Assembly: GCF_020905295.1 (NCBI RefSeq)
Contig: NZ_JAJJMM010000001.1
Coordinates: forward strand, 3,658,001 to 3,722,000
DNA from: Flavobacterium piscisymbiosum
Lineage (GTDB): Bacteria; Bacteroidota; Bacteroidia; Flavobacteriales; Flavobacteriaceae
Direction of reading: 5' to 3'
Length of the DNA stretch: 64,000 nucleotides
Positions 1-8,439 of this stretch are shown one piece after another. The translations under genes were made by a program, and so were the position numbers. The notes under the pieces were generated by a model. The model was not told the DNA's origin, searched no databases, and saw only the letters and a list, made by a program, of their open reading frames with translations. Within the stretch, counting starts at the first letter, position 1. Each line of letters starts with the position of its first letter.

Positions 1-385
1 TTTTATTAATAACGGGTGTGAAACCATATCTTCCGCCGCTTTCAAAAGCAGCTCTTCCTGCAAAAGTGTAGCCTTTTCCTAAAGCGATTAATACTCCGGG
101 ATGAAATAAAATATTAGTGACTTTATCATGACCGTCTTCGGCTTTTATATTGGGAACAATTTCAAAAGAAAATCCTATTTTAGAGCTTTTCCAGATGTTT
201 ATTCCAGTTGGGAAACCTACAGCGTAATAATCCCTGAAATTAAGGTTGGTTTGTTCATTACTAATCGTTACAATAGGATGAAGAATACCAAAATAGCCGG
301 TAATTTTTGGATAAGTAGTTTGAGCAAATCCAGTTGATTTTGACGCAATCAGAAGTAAAATAAAAAGATGTTTCAACGAATTCAT
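1..385 (-). CDS. Outer-membrane/exported protein, 3' end cut off
   Basis: The reading frame opens at an ATG (383-385, minus strand) and stays open to the window edge, giving about 128 residues with no stop. It begins with a typical signal peptide (MNSLKHLFILLLIASKS, then GFAQ and a likely cut after Q). The mature part alternates polar and apolar residues with many Gly/Tyr/Phe (for example KITGYFGILHPIV and AGRAAFESGGRYGF), as in outer-membrane beta-barrels of 150-250 residues. I infer a small barrel, but no named family is recognised. The C-terminus lies outside the window. Confidence 0.65.
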   Translation of the reverse strand, partial: MNSLKHLFILLLIASKSTGFAQTTYPKITGYFGILHPIVTISNEQTNLNFRDYYAVGFPTGINIWKSSKIGFSFEIVPNIKAEDGHDKVTNILFHPGVLIALGKGYTFAGRAAFESGGRYGFTPVINK

Positions 386-443
386 GATAGTTTGGTTTTA
401 TAAAAAACAAAACTATCACGACTTTATAATGATAAATAGAATG

Positions 444-1310
444 CTATTTACCTTTTGTATCTGGATTACTTTTTAAGGCATTTTTTCGATACGAAGACGG
501 ATTTTTACCGGTATGCAATTTGAAAATTCTGGTAAAGTGACTTTGGTCTGAAAAGCCCGTCATGTAAGCAATTTCGGTAAGTGTATAAGTCGAATTTTGA
601 ATCAGGTTTATAGCTTTTTCAATTCGTAATTTTCGAACATATTCACCAAAATTTAAATCTTCAAAATATTTCGAAAATTCACGTGATAAATAAGAAGGGT
701 TTAGTTCTAAATCGCTGGAGATTTTCTTTAAATCAAAAGTAAACTGAGCATCTATTTGATCCTGAATAATCTCTTTTAAATCTTTGACCCACGAAGGTGT
801 TTTTTTGTTTGACTTTTTTTCGTTTAAAAATTTGTTATAAACCTCATGAAGTAAACTTTCGAAAGGGCTATTTTGTAAATGATTTTGTTTGTAAAGATGC
901 GTCGCCCAGCTATAAAGTGCATCGTAAAGAATCATTCCGTTTTTTAATAATTCAGAATCATCTGTAATATTATGCGAAAGTCCGGCAGAAATGGCCCAGA
1001 GCCCCGCAGATTCTTTGGCAATATCATGTTGGTCTGTATCGGCACCGCGGACAATTTTAGACATTATTAAAACAGCCGGATCTTTAATTTGATATTTTTT
1101 AATGATGTAATCAAAAGTGCATTCGTCGTTATAATGCGTAAATTCGACATCAGGAATATCAAATGGAATAGCATCTAAAGTTGCAGCTTTACTTAAAACT
1201 TCATCAAACGCAACGTAAATAAATTCGGCTTCAGGATCAACAAACTTTTTGATTAACCAGGGACTTGCTATTCTGTCAATTTTAGGTCGTTCTCTGGTAA
1301 TCCATTTCAT
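444..1310 (-). CDS. ChrB-type chromate resistance domain fused to an AraC DNA-binding domain
   Basis: 288 residues in two parts. Residues 1-150 match the C-terminal domain of ChrB/chromate-resistance proteins (opening WITRERPKIDRIASPWLIKK, then FIYVAF, FTHYNDECTFD and IVRGADTD). Residues 185-285 are an AraC-type double helix-turn-helix (YLSREFSKYFEDLNFGEYV, then LTEIAYMTGFSDQSHFTRIF and the closing TGKNPSSYR). Known ChrB proteins regulate or assist chromate resistance; here the DNA-binding half is AraC-like. I infer a one-component sensor-regulator for an oxyanion or redox stress. It lies 34 bp after the gene at 1345-1734 on the same strand, so the two are probably co-transcribed. No ChrA transporter is present in this window. 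Confidence 0.72.
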   Translation of the reverse strand: MKWITRERPKIDRIASPWLIKKFVDPEAEFIYVAFDEVLSKAATLDAIPFDIPDVEFTHYNDECTFDYIIKKYQIKDPAVLIMSKIVRGADTDQHDIAKESAGLWAISAGLSHNITDDSELLKNGMILYDALYSWATHLYKQNHLQNSPFESLLHEVYNKFLNEKKSNKKTPSWVKDLKEIIQDQIDAQFTFDLKKISSDLELNPSYLSREFSKYFEDLNFGEYVRKLRIEKAINLIQNSTYTLTEIAYMTGFSDQSHFTRIFKLHTGKNPSSYRKNALKSNPDTKGK

Positions 1311-1344
1311 CGATATTATGTATTAAATATTATGAATCAAAATA

Positions 1345-1734
1345 TCAATTCAATCTGTCAGAATGATCTCTGACTCCACCAAAACTATTCTTCAACAATT
1401 CTCTAACCTGAAACTGGGTTTTGTTTCGGGTGATGTTTTGCCATTCTTTAAAATCAAAAATGTGTATTGTTTTCGCATTCGGATTAGTAACAAATGAAAG
1501 CCTTGCAATCGAATATTTATAATATTTTAATTCGTGCGATATATGTCTGTTGGGCACAACAACAAGAATTGTTTCCCATTTCAGGAAATCTGTTGCTGGC
1601 GGGATATCTTCTCTTTCTGTTAAGCCAAGTGATTCAAAAAAAGCAATTATTTTTTGATCATTTAGTTTATCGATTTTTTGGTCAATGCGCTTAATAGTAT
1701 TAAGAAGCGTATTTTCGTCTTTAATAACACTCAT
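1345..1734 (-). CDS. Hypothetical protein upstream of the ChrB-AraC gene
   Basis: 129 residues, soluble, no signal peptide. The N-terminus is a charged predicted helix (about residues 5-40), followed by a mixed alpha/beta part with WETILVVVP and a run ending SFGGVRDHSDRLN. I do not recognise the family. It starts the minus-strand unit that continues into the ChrB-AraC gene, so it may serve the same response. Upstream is the 211-bp divergent gap facing the GH2 gene. Confidence 0.55.
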   Translation of the reverse strand: MSVIKDENTLLNTIKRIDQKIDKLNDQKIIAFFESLGLTEREDIPPATDFLKWETILVVVPNRHISHELKYYKYSIARLSFVTNPNAKTIHIFDFKEWQNITRNKTQFQVRELLKNSFGGVRDHSDRLN

Positions 1735-1945
1735 GATAATACTTTTTTTAGTTGAAATTCAAGATAAAATTACATTAAAAGAGAATAATTTAACAATGTA
1801 TAGCCCGTAGAATCATTCTAAATTTTTTATCGTCTAATTTTCAGTTATACGTACGAAAGTAAATATGATCAGGTTTTGATAAAATACTATTATTTTAGCA
1901 GGCTTAAAAGCAATATTTTTATTGCTACTAGCTAACCACATTTTT

Positions 1946-4801
1946 ATGAAAACTATTTCCTTCAAAGAAATTCTCCTGTATTTTATTGTTTTAATTTCGA
2001 TTAGTTCATTCGCTCAAAACAAATCAGATCGGGAATTAATTTTAATCGATAAAGACTGGCGTTTTTCTTTAGGTCATTTGTATGATACTCAAAAGGATTT
2101 TGGTCATGCCGAAGGTTATTTTTCATACCTAACCAAAACTGGATTTGGAGATGGTCCGGCCGCCAAAGATTTTGACGACCGTGCCTGGCGAAAACTTGAT
2201 CTTCCGCACGATTGGGCAGTCGAGCAGGATTTTAGCGAAAAGGCAAGTTACAGTCATGGTTTTAAAACTTCCGGAAAAGATTTTCCTGAAAAAAGTATAG
2301 GCTGGTATCGAAAAAAAATCAGTATTCCGCAAAGCGATCAGGGAAAAATTATATCCTTAAAATTTGATGGTGTTTTTAGAAATTCGAAAGTGTTTTTCAA
2401 CGGTCATTTCCTTGGGACAGAAGAAAGCGGCTACAACGGTTTTGAATATGATGTTACAGCTTATGTAAATTATGGTGGCGAAAATACAATTGTCGTTCGT
2501 GCCGATGCTTCGATGGAAGAAGGCTGGTTTTATGAAGGTGCAGAAATTTACAGACATGTTTATCTGCTAAAAACAAATCCAATTCATATTGCTCGAAACG
2601 GAACTTATGTAACTTCTGAAATTCAGAATGATAATGCTGAGGTTAAGGCCGAAGTTACTATTGAAAACAAGGGAAATTTTAAAGGCAAAATTGAAATTTC
2701 ACAAACAATTATCGATGCTTCGGGTAAAGAAGTAGCAACTATTACTGAAAATGCATCAGCTCCGGATTTTTATAAAACAGCAAAAATTACTTCAAAAATA
2801 AAAGTCAATAATCCTTTATTATGGGATATAGATACGCCAAACTTATATCGTTTGCTTACGCAGATAAAACAAGAAGGGAAAATTGTCGATAGTTATGAAA
2901 CAACTTTCGGAATCAGAACAATCAAATTCGATCCTGAAAAAGGATTTTTCCTTAACGGAAAATCTATAAAACTAAAAGGAACCAACAATCATCAGGATCA
3001 TGCCGGAATAGGAACTGCTTTGCCGGATGAATTGCAATATTACCGCATAAAAAAGCTCAAAGAAATGGGTTCGAATGCGTATCGATGCTCACACCATCCG
3101 CCAACTCCTGAATTATTGGATGCCTGCGATAAGTTAGGAATACTGGTAATTGATGAAACCCGTTTAATGGGAATAAATGATTATCATCTTAATGATTTAA
3201 AACGTTTAATCGAGCGTGATCGCAATCATCCAAGTATTTTTTGCTGGTCGGTAGGAAATGAAGAATGGAATATCGAAGGCGGAATCGTGGGCGAACGCAT
3301 TACCAATATAATGCAGGGATTTGCAAAAAGTTTAGATGCGACAAGACCTGTAACAGTTGGAATCAGCAGTGGTTTTAAAAGCGGAATATCGTCTGTAGTC
3401 GAAATAATGGGCTATAATTATATGGGTAACGGAGATATTGATGCTCATAGAAATGAGTTTAAAAACCAACCCGGAATGGGAACAGAGGAAGGTTCGACTT
3501 TTGCAACTCGTGGAATTTATTTTACAGATGATGCTAAACATTATCAAAGTGCGTATGACAAAAAGCCACGCCCGACTTTTTATAGTATCGAAGAAGGCTG
3601 GAAGTTTTATGCAGCGCGTCCTTATCTGGCAGGAATGTTTATCTGGACCGGTTTTGATTATCGCGGCGAACCAACTCCTTATGGTTGGCCGTCGGTAACG
3701 TCTTATTTCGGGATGATGGATGTTTGCGGTTTCCCAAAAGACAATGTTTTTTATCTAAAATCTTGGTGGGGAACTGCGCCGGTTTTGCATATCATGCCTC
3801 ACTGGAACTGGAGTGGAATGGAAGGAAAGGAAATTGATGTCTGGGTTCATTCTAATTGTGATGAAGTAGAACTTTTCCTGAATAAAAAGAGCCTCGGAAA
3901 AAAGAAAATGGAACAATACGGCCATTTAGAATGGAAAGTAAAATATACGCCCGGAACGCTGGAAGCCATTGGATACAAAAACGGCAAAAAGATATTGACC
4001 GAAATTCAGAAAACAACCGGAAATGCTGAAAACATTAAACTTTCTGTAGATAAAGAAAATCCATCAAATGCAAATGTTTCTGTGATTACAGTTGAAGTCA
4101 CAGATAAAAATGGTTTACACATTCCAACAGCAAATAACGAAATTTCATTTTCGATAAAAGGTGGAAAAATCTTAGGCGTAGGAAACGGAGATCCAACATC
4201 ATTAGAAAAAGATCAGTTTATTGATGATGTTACTCTTGTTCCTATTACTAATTTTGAAGAAAAAAAGCAGGCGTATGTTGATAATACCAATCAATCTGCT
4301 TTGGATGAATCGAATGCCTGGAAAGAAGCTTTTAAGGACAGAGATTATAAAAATCAGGCATCGGCATATATTTACAGAGGAAAATTTGAGCTGAAAAATA
4401 ATTTGCAATCGAATAGTGTTGATTTCTTTTATAAAAAAATTGGTGTAAACGAATCTGTTTTTATAAACGGAAATTTAGTTAATGCCAATGCAGATGATCC
4501 TCAAAAATACCATCTTAACAAAGCTGTTTTAAAAGAAGGAAGCAATGTCATCACGATAAGAACTTCGCCTTTGCAAAAAGTAAAAGACTGGGATGTTATG
4601 AATACTGATCCGGGAATCATTAGAGTAATAACACCATCAGAACCGTGGAAACGTAAATTGTTTAATGGTTATGCGCAAATTATTATTCAGAAAGAAGAAG
4701 GTGGAAATGATGTTGTTTTATCGGCTTTCGCCAAAGGACTAAAGGCGGGCGTTTTGAGTGTTAATCAGAAGAAAAAAATAAAGCTCTCTTCTGAGTTGTG
4801 A
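1946..4801 (+). CDS. Glycoside hydrolase family 2 (beta-galactosidase-like), secreted
   Basis: About 951 residues from the ATG at 1946; that start is preferred over an in-frame TTG at 1922 because it opens a signal peptide (MKTISFKEILLYFIVLIS, then SSFAQ). The order is that of GH2: jelly-roll sugar-binding domain (about 35-215, with LPHDWAVEQDF and GWYRKK), an immunoglobulin-like domain (about 220-330), then the TIM barrel. The acid/base is in SVGNEEWN (Glu439) and the nucleophile is probably Glu514 or Glu515 in GTEEG. After the barrel come a DUF4982-like module (CDEVELFLNKKSLGKK), a Big-like module and an inserted beta-domain. The enzyme should cleave beta-galactosides or related glycans in the periplasm or outside. 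It stands alone, so its substrate cannot be read from neighbours. Confidence 0.9.
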   Translation: MKTISFKEILLYFIVLISISSFAQNKSDRELILIDKDWRFSLGHLYDTQKDFGHAEGYFSYLTKTGFGDGPAAKDFDDRAWRKLDLPHDWAVEQDFSEKASYSHGFKTSGKDFPEKSIGWYRKKISIPQSDQGKIISLKFDGVFRNSKVFFNGHFLGTEESGYNGFEYDVTAYVNYGGENTIVVRADASMEEGWFYEGAEIYRHVYLLKTNPIHIARNGTYVTSEIQNDNAEVKAEVTIENKGNFKGKIEISQTIIDASGKEVATITENASAPDFYKTAKITSKIKVNNPLLWDIDTPNLYRLLTQIKQEGKIVDSYETTFGIRTIKFDPEKGFFLNGKSIKLKGTNNHQDHAGIGTALPDELQYYRIKKLKEMGSNAYRCSHHPPTPELLDACDKLGILVIDETRLMGINDYHLNDLKRLIERDRNHPSIFCWSVGNEEWNIEGGIVGERITNIMQGFAKSLDATRPVTVGISSGFKSGISSVVEIMGYNYMGNGDIDAHRNEFKNQPGMGTEEGSTFATRGIYFTDDAKHYQSAYDKKPRPTFYSIEEGWKFYAARPYLAGMFIWTGFDYRGEPTPYGWPSVTSYFGMMDVCGFPKDNVFYLKSWWGTAPVLHIMPHWNWSGMEGKEIDVWVHSNCDEVELFLNKKSLGKKKMEQYGHLEWKVKYTPGTLEAIGYKNGKKILTEIQKTTGNAENIKLSVDKENPSNANVSVITVEVTDKNGLHIPTANNEISFSIKGGKILGVGNGDPTSLEKDQFIDDVTLVPITNFEEKKQAYVDNTNQSALDESNAWKEAFKDRDYKNQASAYIYRGKFELKNNLQSNSVDFFYKKIGVNESVFINGNLVNANADDPQKYHLNKAVLKEGSNVITIRTSPLQKVKDWDVMNTDPGIIRVITPSEPWKRKLFNGYAQIIIQKEEGGNDVVLSAFAKGLKAGVLSVNQKKKIKLSSEL

Positions 4802-4826
4802 TCCTGAGGCGTCGGGAGAAAAGGTC

Positions 4827-4925
4827 TGTCAATTTCGACGCAGGAGAAATCTCCGTAGTAGTTCCGCAATGCAAATCCAATTTTTGTCGAGTTTCTAGTG
4901 TGATCTCTCCTGCGTCGAGATGACA
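4827..4925. repeat. Palindromic intergenic element (CGACGCAGGAGA family)
   Basis: Left arm 4827-4851 and right arm 4902-4925 are near-perfect inverted copies sharing TCGACGCAGGAGA and a TGTCA end. They enclose about 50 bp. This type of palindrome is scattered through Flavobacterium intergenic DNA (from memory). It lies just past the GH2 stop and might also act as a terminator or mRNA 3'-end protector. Confidence 0.7.
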
Positions 4926-4929
4926 ATAT

Positions 4930-5104
4930 TGTGTTTAAACTTTGCGTCTTAGCGCCTTTGCGAGATTAATTTTATTTTCTAAAAAGCTTAACTTAATGAC
5001 ATTGCCCAAAGTTTCGGGATCGGGACTATGTGAAGAAACGAGTTTCTTTTCATTCCCTTTTTTTAACTATAAAATCTATGTTTCTATGTGTTTAAATAAA
5101 AATT
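4930..5104. repeat. Mosaic of repeat fragments between GH2 and MFS genes
   Basis: No gene fits here. The stretch joins three motifs seen elsewhere in the window: the GCGCCTTTGCGAGATT type (also 11821-11840 inverted, 31337-31364, 49938-49957), AGCTTAACTTAATGACATTG (also near 31263), and the CTATGTTTCTATGTGTTTA end (5078-5096) shared with the 53410-53548 element. Confidence 0.55.
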
Positions 5105-6655
5105 TCAATGATCTGAAATAATCATATTCGTTTTTGGTTTCTTCGATTTGTTCATTACAAATAAAAGAAGCGGTAATGTCACAACAAAAAACAATCCGAC
5201 AAGAAAAAAAGCGTCCCGATAACTTAATAAAGAAGATTGTTTCAATACAATATTTTCCATCAATTTAAGAGCTTTCAATTTTGCTTCATTATAAGCAAAA
5301 CCTTTGCTCTGAAAATATTTTGTATAAGCATTTAATCGATCCATCGCCTGAATATTGTATTGATTGACATTCGATACCAATTCATTTCGATGTGCTGAAA
5401 ATCGGTGTGCAACATAGGTATTGATAATAGAAACCCCAAAAGAACCACCCAATTGTCGCATCATATTATTAAGCGCCGCTCCCTGACCAACATCTTTATC
5501 ATCCAGAGAAGAAACGGCCAGCATTGTAAGCGGAACTGTTAATAAAGCCATGCCCAAAGCACGAAAAATAAGAGAAGTGGCAACATCAGAAGCGCTGGTG
5601 TTTAAGGTCATTCCGGACATTCGCCAATTAAAATAAATGAATAACAAAAATCCTGTTGCGATTATGATCACGGGAGAAACTCCTTTTTGCAATAATGTTC
5701 CGCAAGTTTTGAGGGCGAGCAAAGCAAATAATGCTCCGGGAAGTAAAAGCAATCCGGTTTGATAAGGAGAGAAACTCAAAAGGCGTTGCGCCACAACCGG
5801 CGTAATATAAATAGAAATAAACATTCCGAATCCGGTTACAAAAGTCAGAATGGCAGCAATACTCAAAGATTTACTTTTTAATACCCGAAGATTTACAACG
5901 GGTTTATCTATCGATAATTCCCAATAAATAAAAAACAGTAAGGTGCTGAAAGCGATAACAGTTAAGACAATAATATATCGTGTTTCGAACCAATCTTCGA
6001 CTTCACCTCTTTCCAGAACGGTTTGTAAAGCGCCAACCCCAATGGCTAATAAAGCAATTCCTGTCCAATCAACTTTTGTAATTTCGGGCTTAACGGAAGG
6101 TTCTCGTAACAGGAAATAACAAGAAATCATAACCAAAATTCCGATTGGAACATTAATTAAAAAAATCCAGGGCCAATCGTAATTTTCGGTGATATAACCA
6201 CCAAGTGTCGGTCCAATTGTTGGTCCAATAAATATTCCTGCACCAAACAAAGCTCCTGCGGTTGATTGTTTGTCTTTTGGGAAAAGTTCGAAAACCACCA
6301 CCTGAGAAATAGAGAGTAAAGCACCTCCGCCAATTCCCTGAAAAAACCTGAAAAAGACCAGCATCCAAATGTTAGAAGAATGTCCGCACATAAACGAACA
6401 AAACGTAAACAAAATAACAGAACCAATATAATAATTGCGTCGGCCTAAATTGGCGCTCAAAAAGCTTGTAATAGGTATAATAATCACGTTTGCAATGGCG
6501 TAAGCTGTAATAACCCACGAAGTATCTTCGAGTGTTGCACCAAGATTTCCGCTCATGTGAGAAAGTGCAACGTTTACGATCGAGATATCAATCAGTTCCA
6601 TAATAGCAGCCAGAATGACTGTAAAAATGAGCAGTTTTCGGTGTAATGGAGTCAT
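5105..6655 (-). CDS. MFS multidrug exporter, DHA2 (EmrB/QacA) type
   Basis: 516 residues with about 14 hydrophobic segments, the length and topology of DHA2 drug:proton antiporters. It opens with the family signature at TM1 (IMELIDISIVNVALSHM), followed by WVITAYAIANVIIIP and motif C in TM5 (GPTIGPTLGGYI). It should expel hydrophobic toxic compounds across the inner membrane. It has its own operator, 11 bp before the start, identical to that in front of the tetR gene, so the TetR protein at 7476-8066 probably represses it. No HlyD-type partner is adjacent. Confidence 0.88.
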   Translation of the reverse strand: MTPLHRKLLIFTVILAAIMELIDISIVNVALSHMSGNLGATLEDTSWVITAYAIANVIIIPITSFLSANLGRRNYYIGSVILFTFCSFMCGHSSNIWMLVFFRFFQGIGGGALLSISQVVVFELFPKDKQSTAGALFGAGIFIGPTIGPTLGGYITENYDWPWIFLINVPIGILVMISCYFLLREPSVKPEITKVDWTGIALLAIGVGALQTVLERGEVEDWFETRYIIVLTVIAFSTLLFFIYWELSIDKPVVNLRVLKSKSLSIAAILTFVTGFGMFISIYITPVVAQRLLSFSPYQTGLLLLPGALFALLALKTCGTLLQKGVSPVIIIATGFLLFIYFNWRMSGMTLNTSASDVATSLIFRALGMALLTVPLTMLAVSSLDDKDVGQGAALNNMMRQLGGSFGVSIINTYVAHRFSAHRNELVSNVNQYNIQAMDRLNAYTKYFQSKGFAYNEAKLKALKLMENIVLKQSSLLSYRDAFFLVGLFFVVTLPLLLFVMNKSKKPKTNMIISDH

Positions 6656-6665
6656 AAAATTATTT

Positions 6666-6681
6666 TATACCGATTGGTATA
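6666..6681. promoter_or_regulatory. TetR operator of the MFS gene
   Basis: TATACCGATTGGTATA, palindromic except at the centre, lies 11 bp upstream of the exporter start. It is identical to the site at 8092-8107 and nearly identical to 7424-7439. Confidence 0.8.
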
Positions 6682-6738
6682 TTTTTAATTAAAAAAAATG
6701 TTCAATTTATTGATATTAGTCTGCAATGCGCAAAATAT

Positions 6739-6884
6739 TAAACACATAAAAACATAGGATTTATAGATAGAAAGATGGTAAAAAGAAACACGTTTCTTTC
6801 ACATAGTCCCGATGTATTGGGATGAATTGATGTAAAGTGGAACGCCTTTTTTAAGTTTGTAAATCCTATGTTTTTATGTGTTTA
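6739..6884. repeat. MITE-like element with 25-bp perfect terminal inverted repeats
   Basis: Arms 6739-6763 and 6860-6884 are exact reverse complements, ending in TAAACACATA / TATGTGTTTA. The core holds a short palindrome (AAGAAACACGTTTCTT). A related element lies at 53410-53548 and a half-copy at 5020-5096. No coding potential; it fills the gap between the thioesterase and MFS genes. Confidence 0.75.
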
Positions 6885-6954
6885 AAAATTACAGCCACTG
6901 ATTAAAAAGATAAAAAAAAACTGCTTAATCTGAAAAATCTGAGAGAAAAAACAT

Positions 6955-7404
6955 TTACAATTCTTTCTTAACAATATTAGTTTTAAGAAGATTAGAAGTT
7001 GCTCTTGCAATTAATCGGGTTTGATCTTTGTTCCAGATTTCGCATTGTGCGTTTACAATTTGTTTTCCTTTTCTAATAATAGCTGTTTTTGCCAGAATCG
7101 TATCGCCAACAAAAGCAGGAGCAAAGTAGTCTACAACAAGATTTATAGTCGTATAAAAAGTTTCTTCATCAAGAGAAAACATCGTCGCGCCAATGCAATC
7201 ATCGGCAATGGCAGCGGTTACGCCTCCGTGTAAACTCTTCACCGGATTCGACATTTCTTCACGAACCGTATATTTAAAGGTAACTGAGCCTTGCTCTGCA
7301 GCGACCACTATGGGTTTCATCCAAAGCATAAAAGGCGATGGCGACGCTATAAATTCTCTGTCGATATGATTTTGCAATACTTGTAATCTCGTTAATTTTT
7401 CCAT
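6955..7404 (-). CDS. PaaI-like hotdog-fold thioesterase
   Basis: 149 residues covering one complete hotdog domain. The family motif HGGVTAAIADDCIGATMF (residues about 60-77) carries the catalytic-region His-Gly-Gly and the acidic residue on the long helix. It is followed by TINLVVDYFAPAFVGDTILA. These enzymes hydrolyse acyl-CoA or aryl-CoA thioesters in the cytoplasm; the substrate here is unknown. It sits between the TetR gene and the exporter and has its own copy of the TetR operator 19 bp upstream, so it belongs to the same regulon. Confidence 0.85.
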   Translation of the reverse strand: MEKLTRLQVLQNHIDREFIASPSPFMLWMKPIVVAAEQGSVTFKYTVREEMSNPVKSLHGGVTAAIADDCIGATMFSLDEETFYTTINLVVDYFAPAFVGDTILAKTAIIRKGKQIVNAQCEIWNKDQTRLIARATSNLLKTNIVKKEL

Positions 7405-7423
7405 TAGGTTTTAGTTTATATTT

Positions 7424-7439
7424 AATACTGATCGGTATA
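7424..7439. promoter_or_regulatory. TetR operator of the thioesterase gene
   Basis: AATACTGATCGGTATA, 19 bp before the start codon, is a variant of the 16-bp site found before the tetR gene and the exporter (differences in the left half-site and the centre). Confidence 0.7.
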
Positions 7440-7475
7440 TTTTTATTCAAAAAAAAGTAATTTCGGTTATTACTT

Positions 7476-8066
7476 TTATTCTAAGTCGTTTATAATTTTA
7501 TTTAGCGAAAGCATGATGTCAGATAAATTCGAAAGATTTCCTGTAATTTTGGTAATCATTACAGCCCCTTCAATAATGGCAATGATAGTCAAGGCAGTTT
7601 TTTCAGGATCAATATTTTTGGCTTTAAATTCTCCTGCGAGGATTCCCTGTTCGATAAAGTAGACTAGTTTATCTTTCCAGGCAAGAATGGTGTTTTCGAC
7701 TTTTTTTCTCAAAACAGGATGTGTGTCGTCAGCTTCTGTTGCGGTATTAATAATAGGACAACCGCCTTTTGTAACTCTTAACTCGTAATAATCAGAATAC
7801 AATCTCGGGTATACCAATAATTTGTCTTTATAAGTAGTTTGCTTTTCAATTTCCCTTGCAAAAGTATCCTGAAGTTTTTTTACATTAAATTTAAAAGCAG
7901 CAATTGCGACTTCATCTTTATTTTCGAAATTACCGTAGATACTTCCTTTTGTAAGTCCGGTCGCTTCGGTAATATCACTCATAGAAGTACCGCTGTATCC
8001 TTTCATATTAAAAAGTGGTGCAGTTTTCTCGATAATAAATTGCTTGGTTTTTTCGGCTTTACTCAT
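7476..8066 (-). CDS. TetR/AcrR family repressor
   Basis: 196 residues. The N-terminal helix-turn-helix (residues about 8-55) is clear: FIIEKTAPLFNMKGYSGTSM, then SDITEATGLTKGSIYGNFENK. The all-helical C-terminal part with GGCPIINTATEADDTHP resembles TetR_C subfamilies that bind hydrophobic ligands. It should bind the 16-bp palindrome present before its own start, before the thioesterase and before the MFS exporter, giving autoregulation and release by a toxic ligand. All three genes run on the minus strand. Confidence 0.88.
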   Translation of the reverse strand: MSKAEKTKQFIIEKTAPLFNMKGYSGTSMSDITEATGLTKGSIYGNFENKDEVAIAAFKFNVKKLQDTFAREIEKQTTYKDKLLVYPRLYSDYYELRVTKGGCPIINTATEADDTHPVLRKKVENTILAWKDKLVYFIEQGILAGEFKAKNIDPEKTALTIIAIIEGAVMITKITGNLSNLSDIMLSLNKIINDLE

Positions 8067-8091
8067 GATTGGTAAAATTTAAATGCAAATA

Positions 8092-8107
8092 TATACCGAT
8101 TGGTATA
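8092..8107. promoter_or_regulatory. TetR operator, autoregulatory
   Basis: TATACCGATTGGTATA, 25 bp upstream of the tetR start codon and identical to the site before the MFS gene. Confidence 0.8.
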
Positions 8108-8182
8108 ATTTTGCAATTTTTTAGTTGTTTATTTTGTTTCAGGTTTTCTCTGTATTGTATTGAAACTTAAAGCAGATTATTT

Positions 8183-8352
8183 TTTACCACAGAGTGACAC
8201 AAAGTTTTTCACAAAGATTCACAGAGAATGAGAATAAAAAGAATAGCCACAGATTAAAAAAGATTTCGAAAATCTGTGCTAATCTTTTTAATCTGTGGCT
8301 AAAAAAACTTTGCGAAACTTTGCGAAAAACTTTGTGCAGCTCTGTGGTTATT
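8183..8352. repeat. Nested palindromic element
   Basis: An outer inverted pair (TACCACAGAG... and ...CTCTGTGGTTA) encloses an inner pair, 8244-8266 and 8281-8301 (TAGCCACAGATTAAAAAAGA and its inverse). The inner palindrome recurs at 25703-25764 inside another element, so one repeat has been built into or from another. No gene in the 8067-8439 gap. Confidence 0.7.
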
Positions 8353-8427
8353 TTTTTTTATTCTCATTTCAAACCTGAAACCAGAAACAAAATAAAACCT
8401 GAAACTATTTTTTTTATTTGATTTTCA

Positions 8428-8435
8428 TAACTTTG
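8428..8435 (+). promoter_or_regulatory. -7 type promoter box directly before an AraC gene
   Basis: TAACTTTG fits the Bacteroidota TAnnTTTG box and ends only 4 nt before the ATG at 8440, so transcription would begin at or inside the start codon. I see no convincing -33 element. Confidence 0.35.
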
Positions 8436-8439
8436 CAAA

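Noticed and set aside
1494..1694. 66-codon plus-strand frame with hydrophobic run
   Set aside because: Antisense to the hypothetical gene 1345-1734; no separate promoter or family.
8194..8421. 75-codon plus-strand frame
   Set aside because: Made of the nested palindrome at 8183-8352; repeat-derived words with no protein character.
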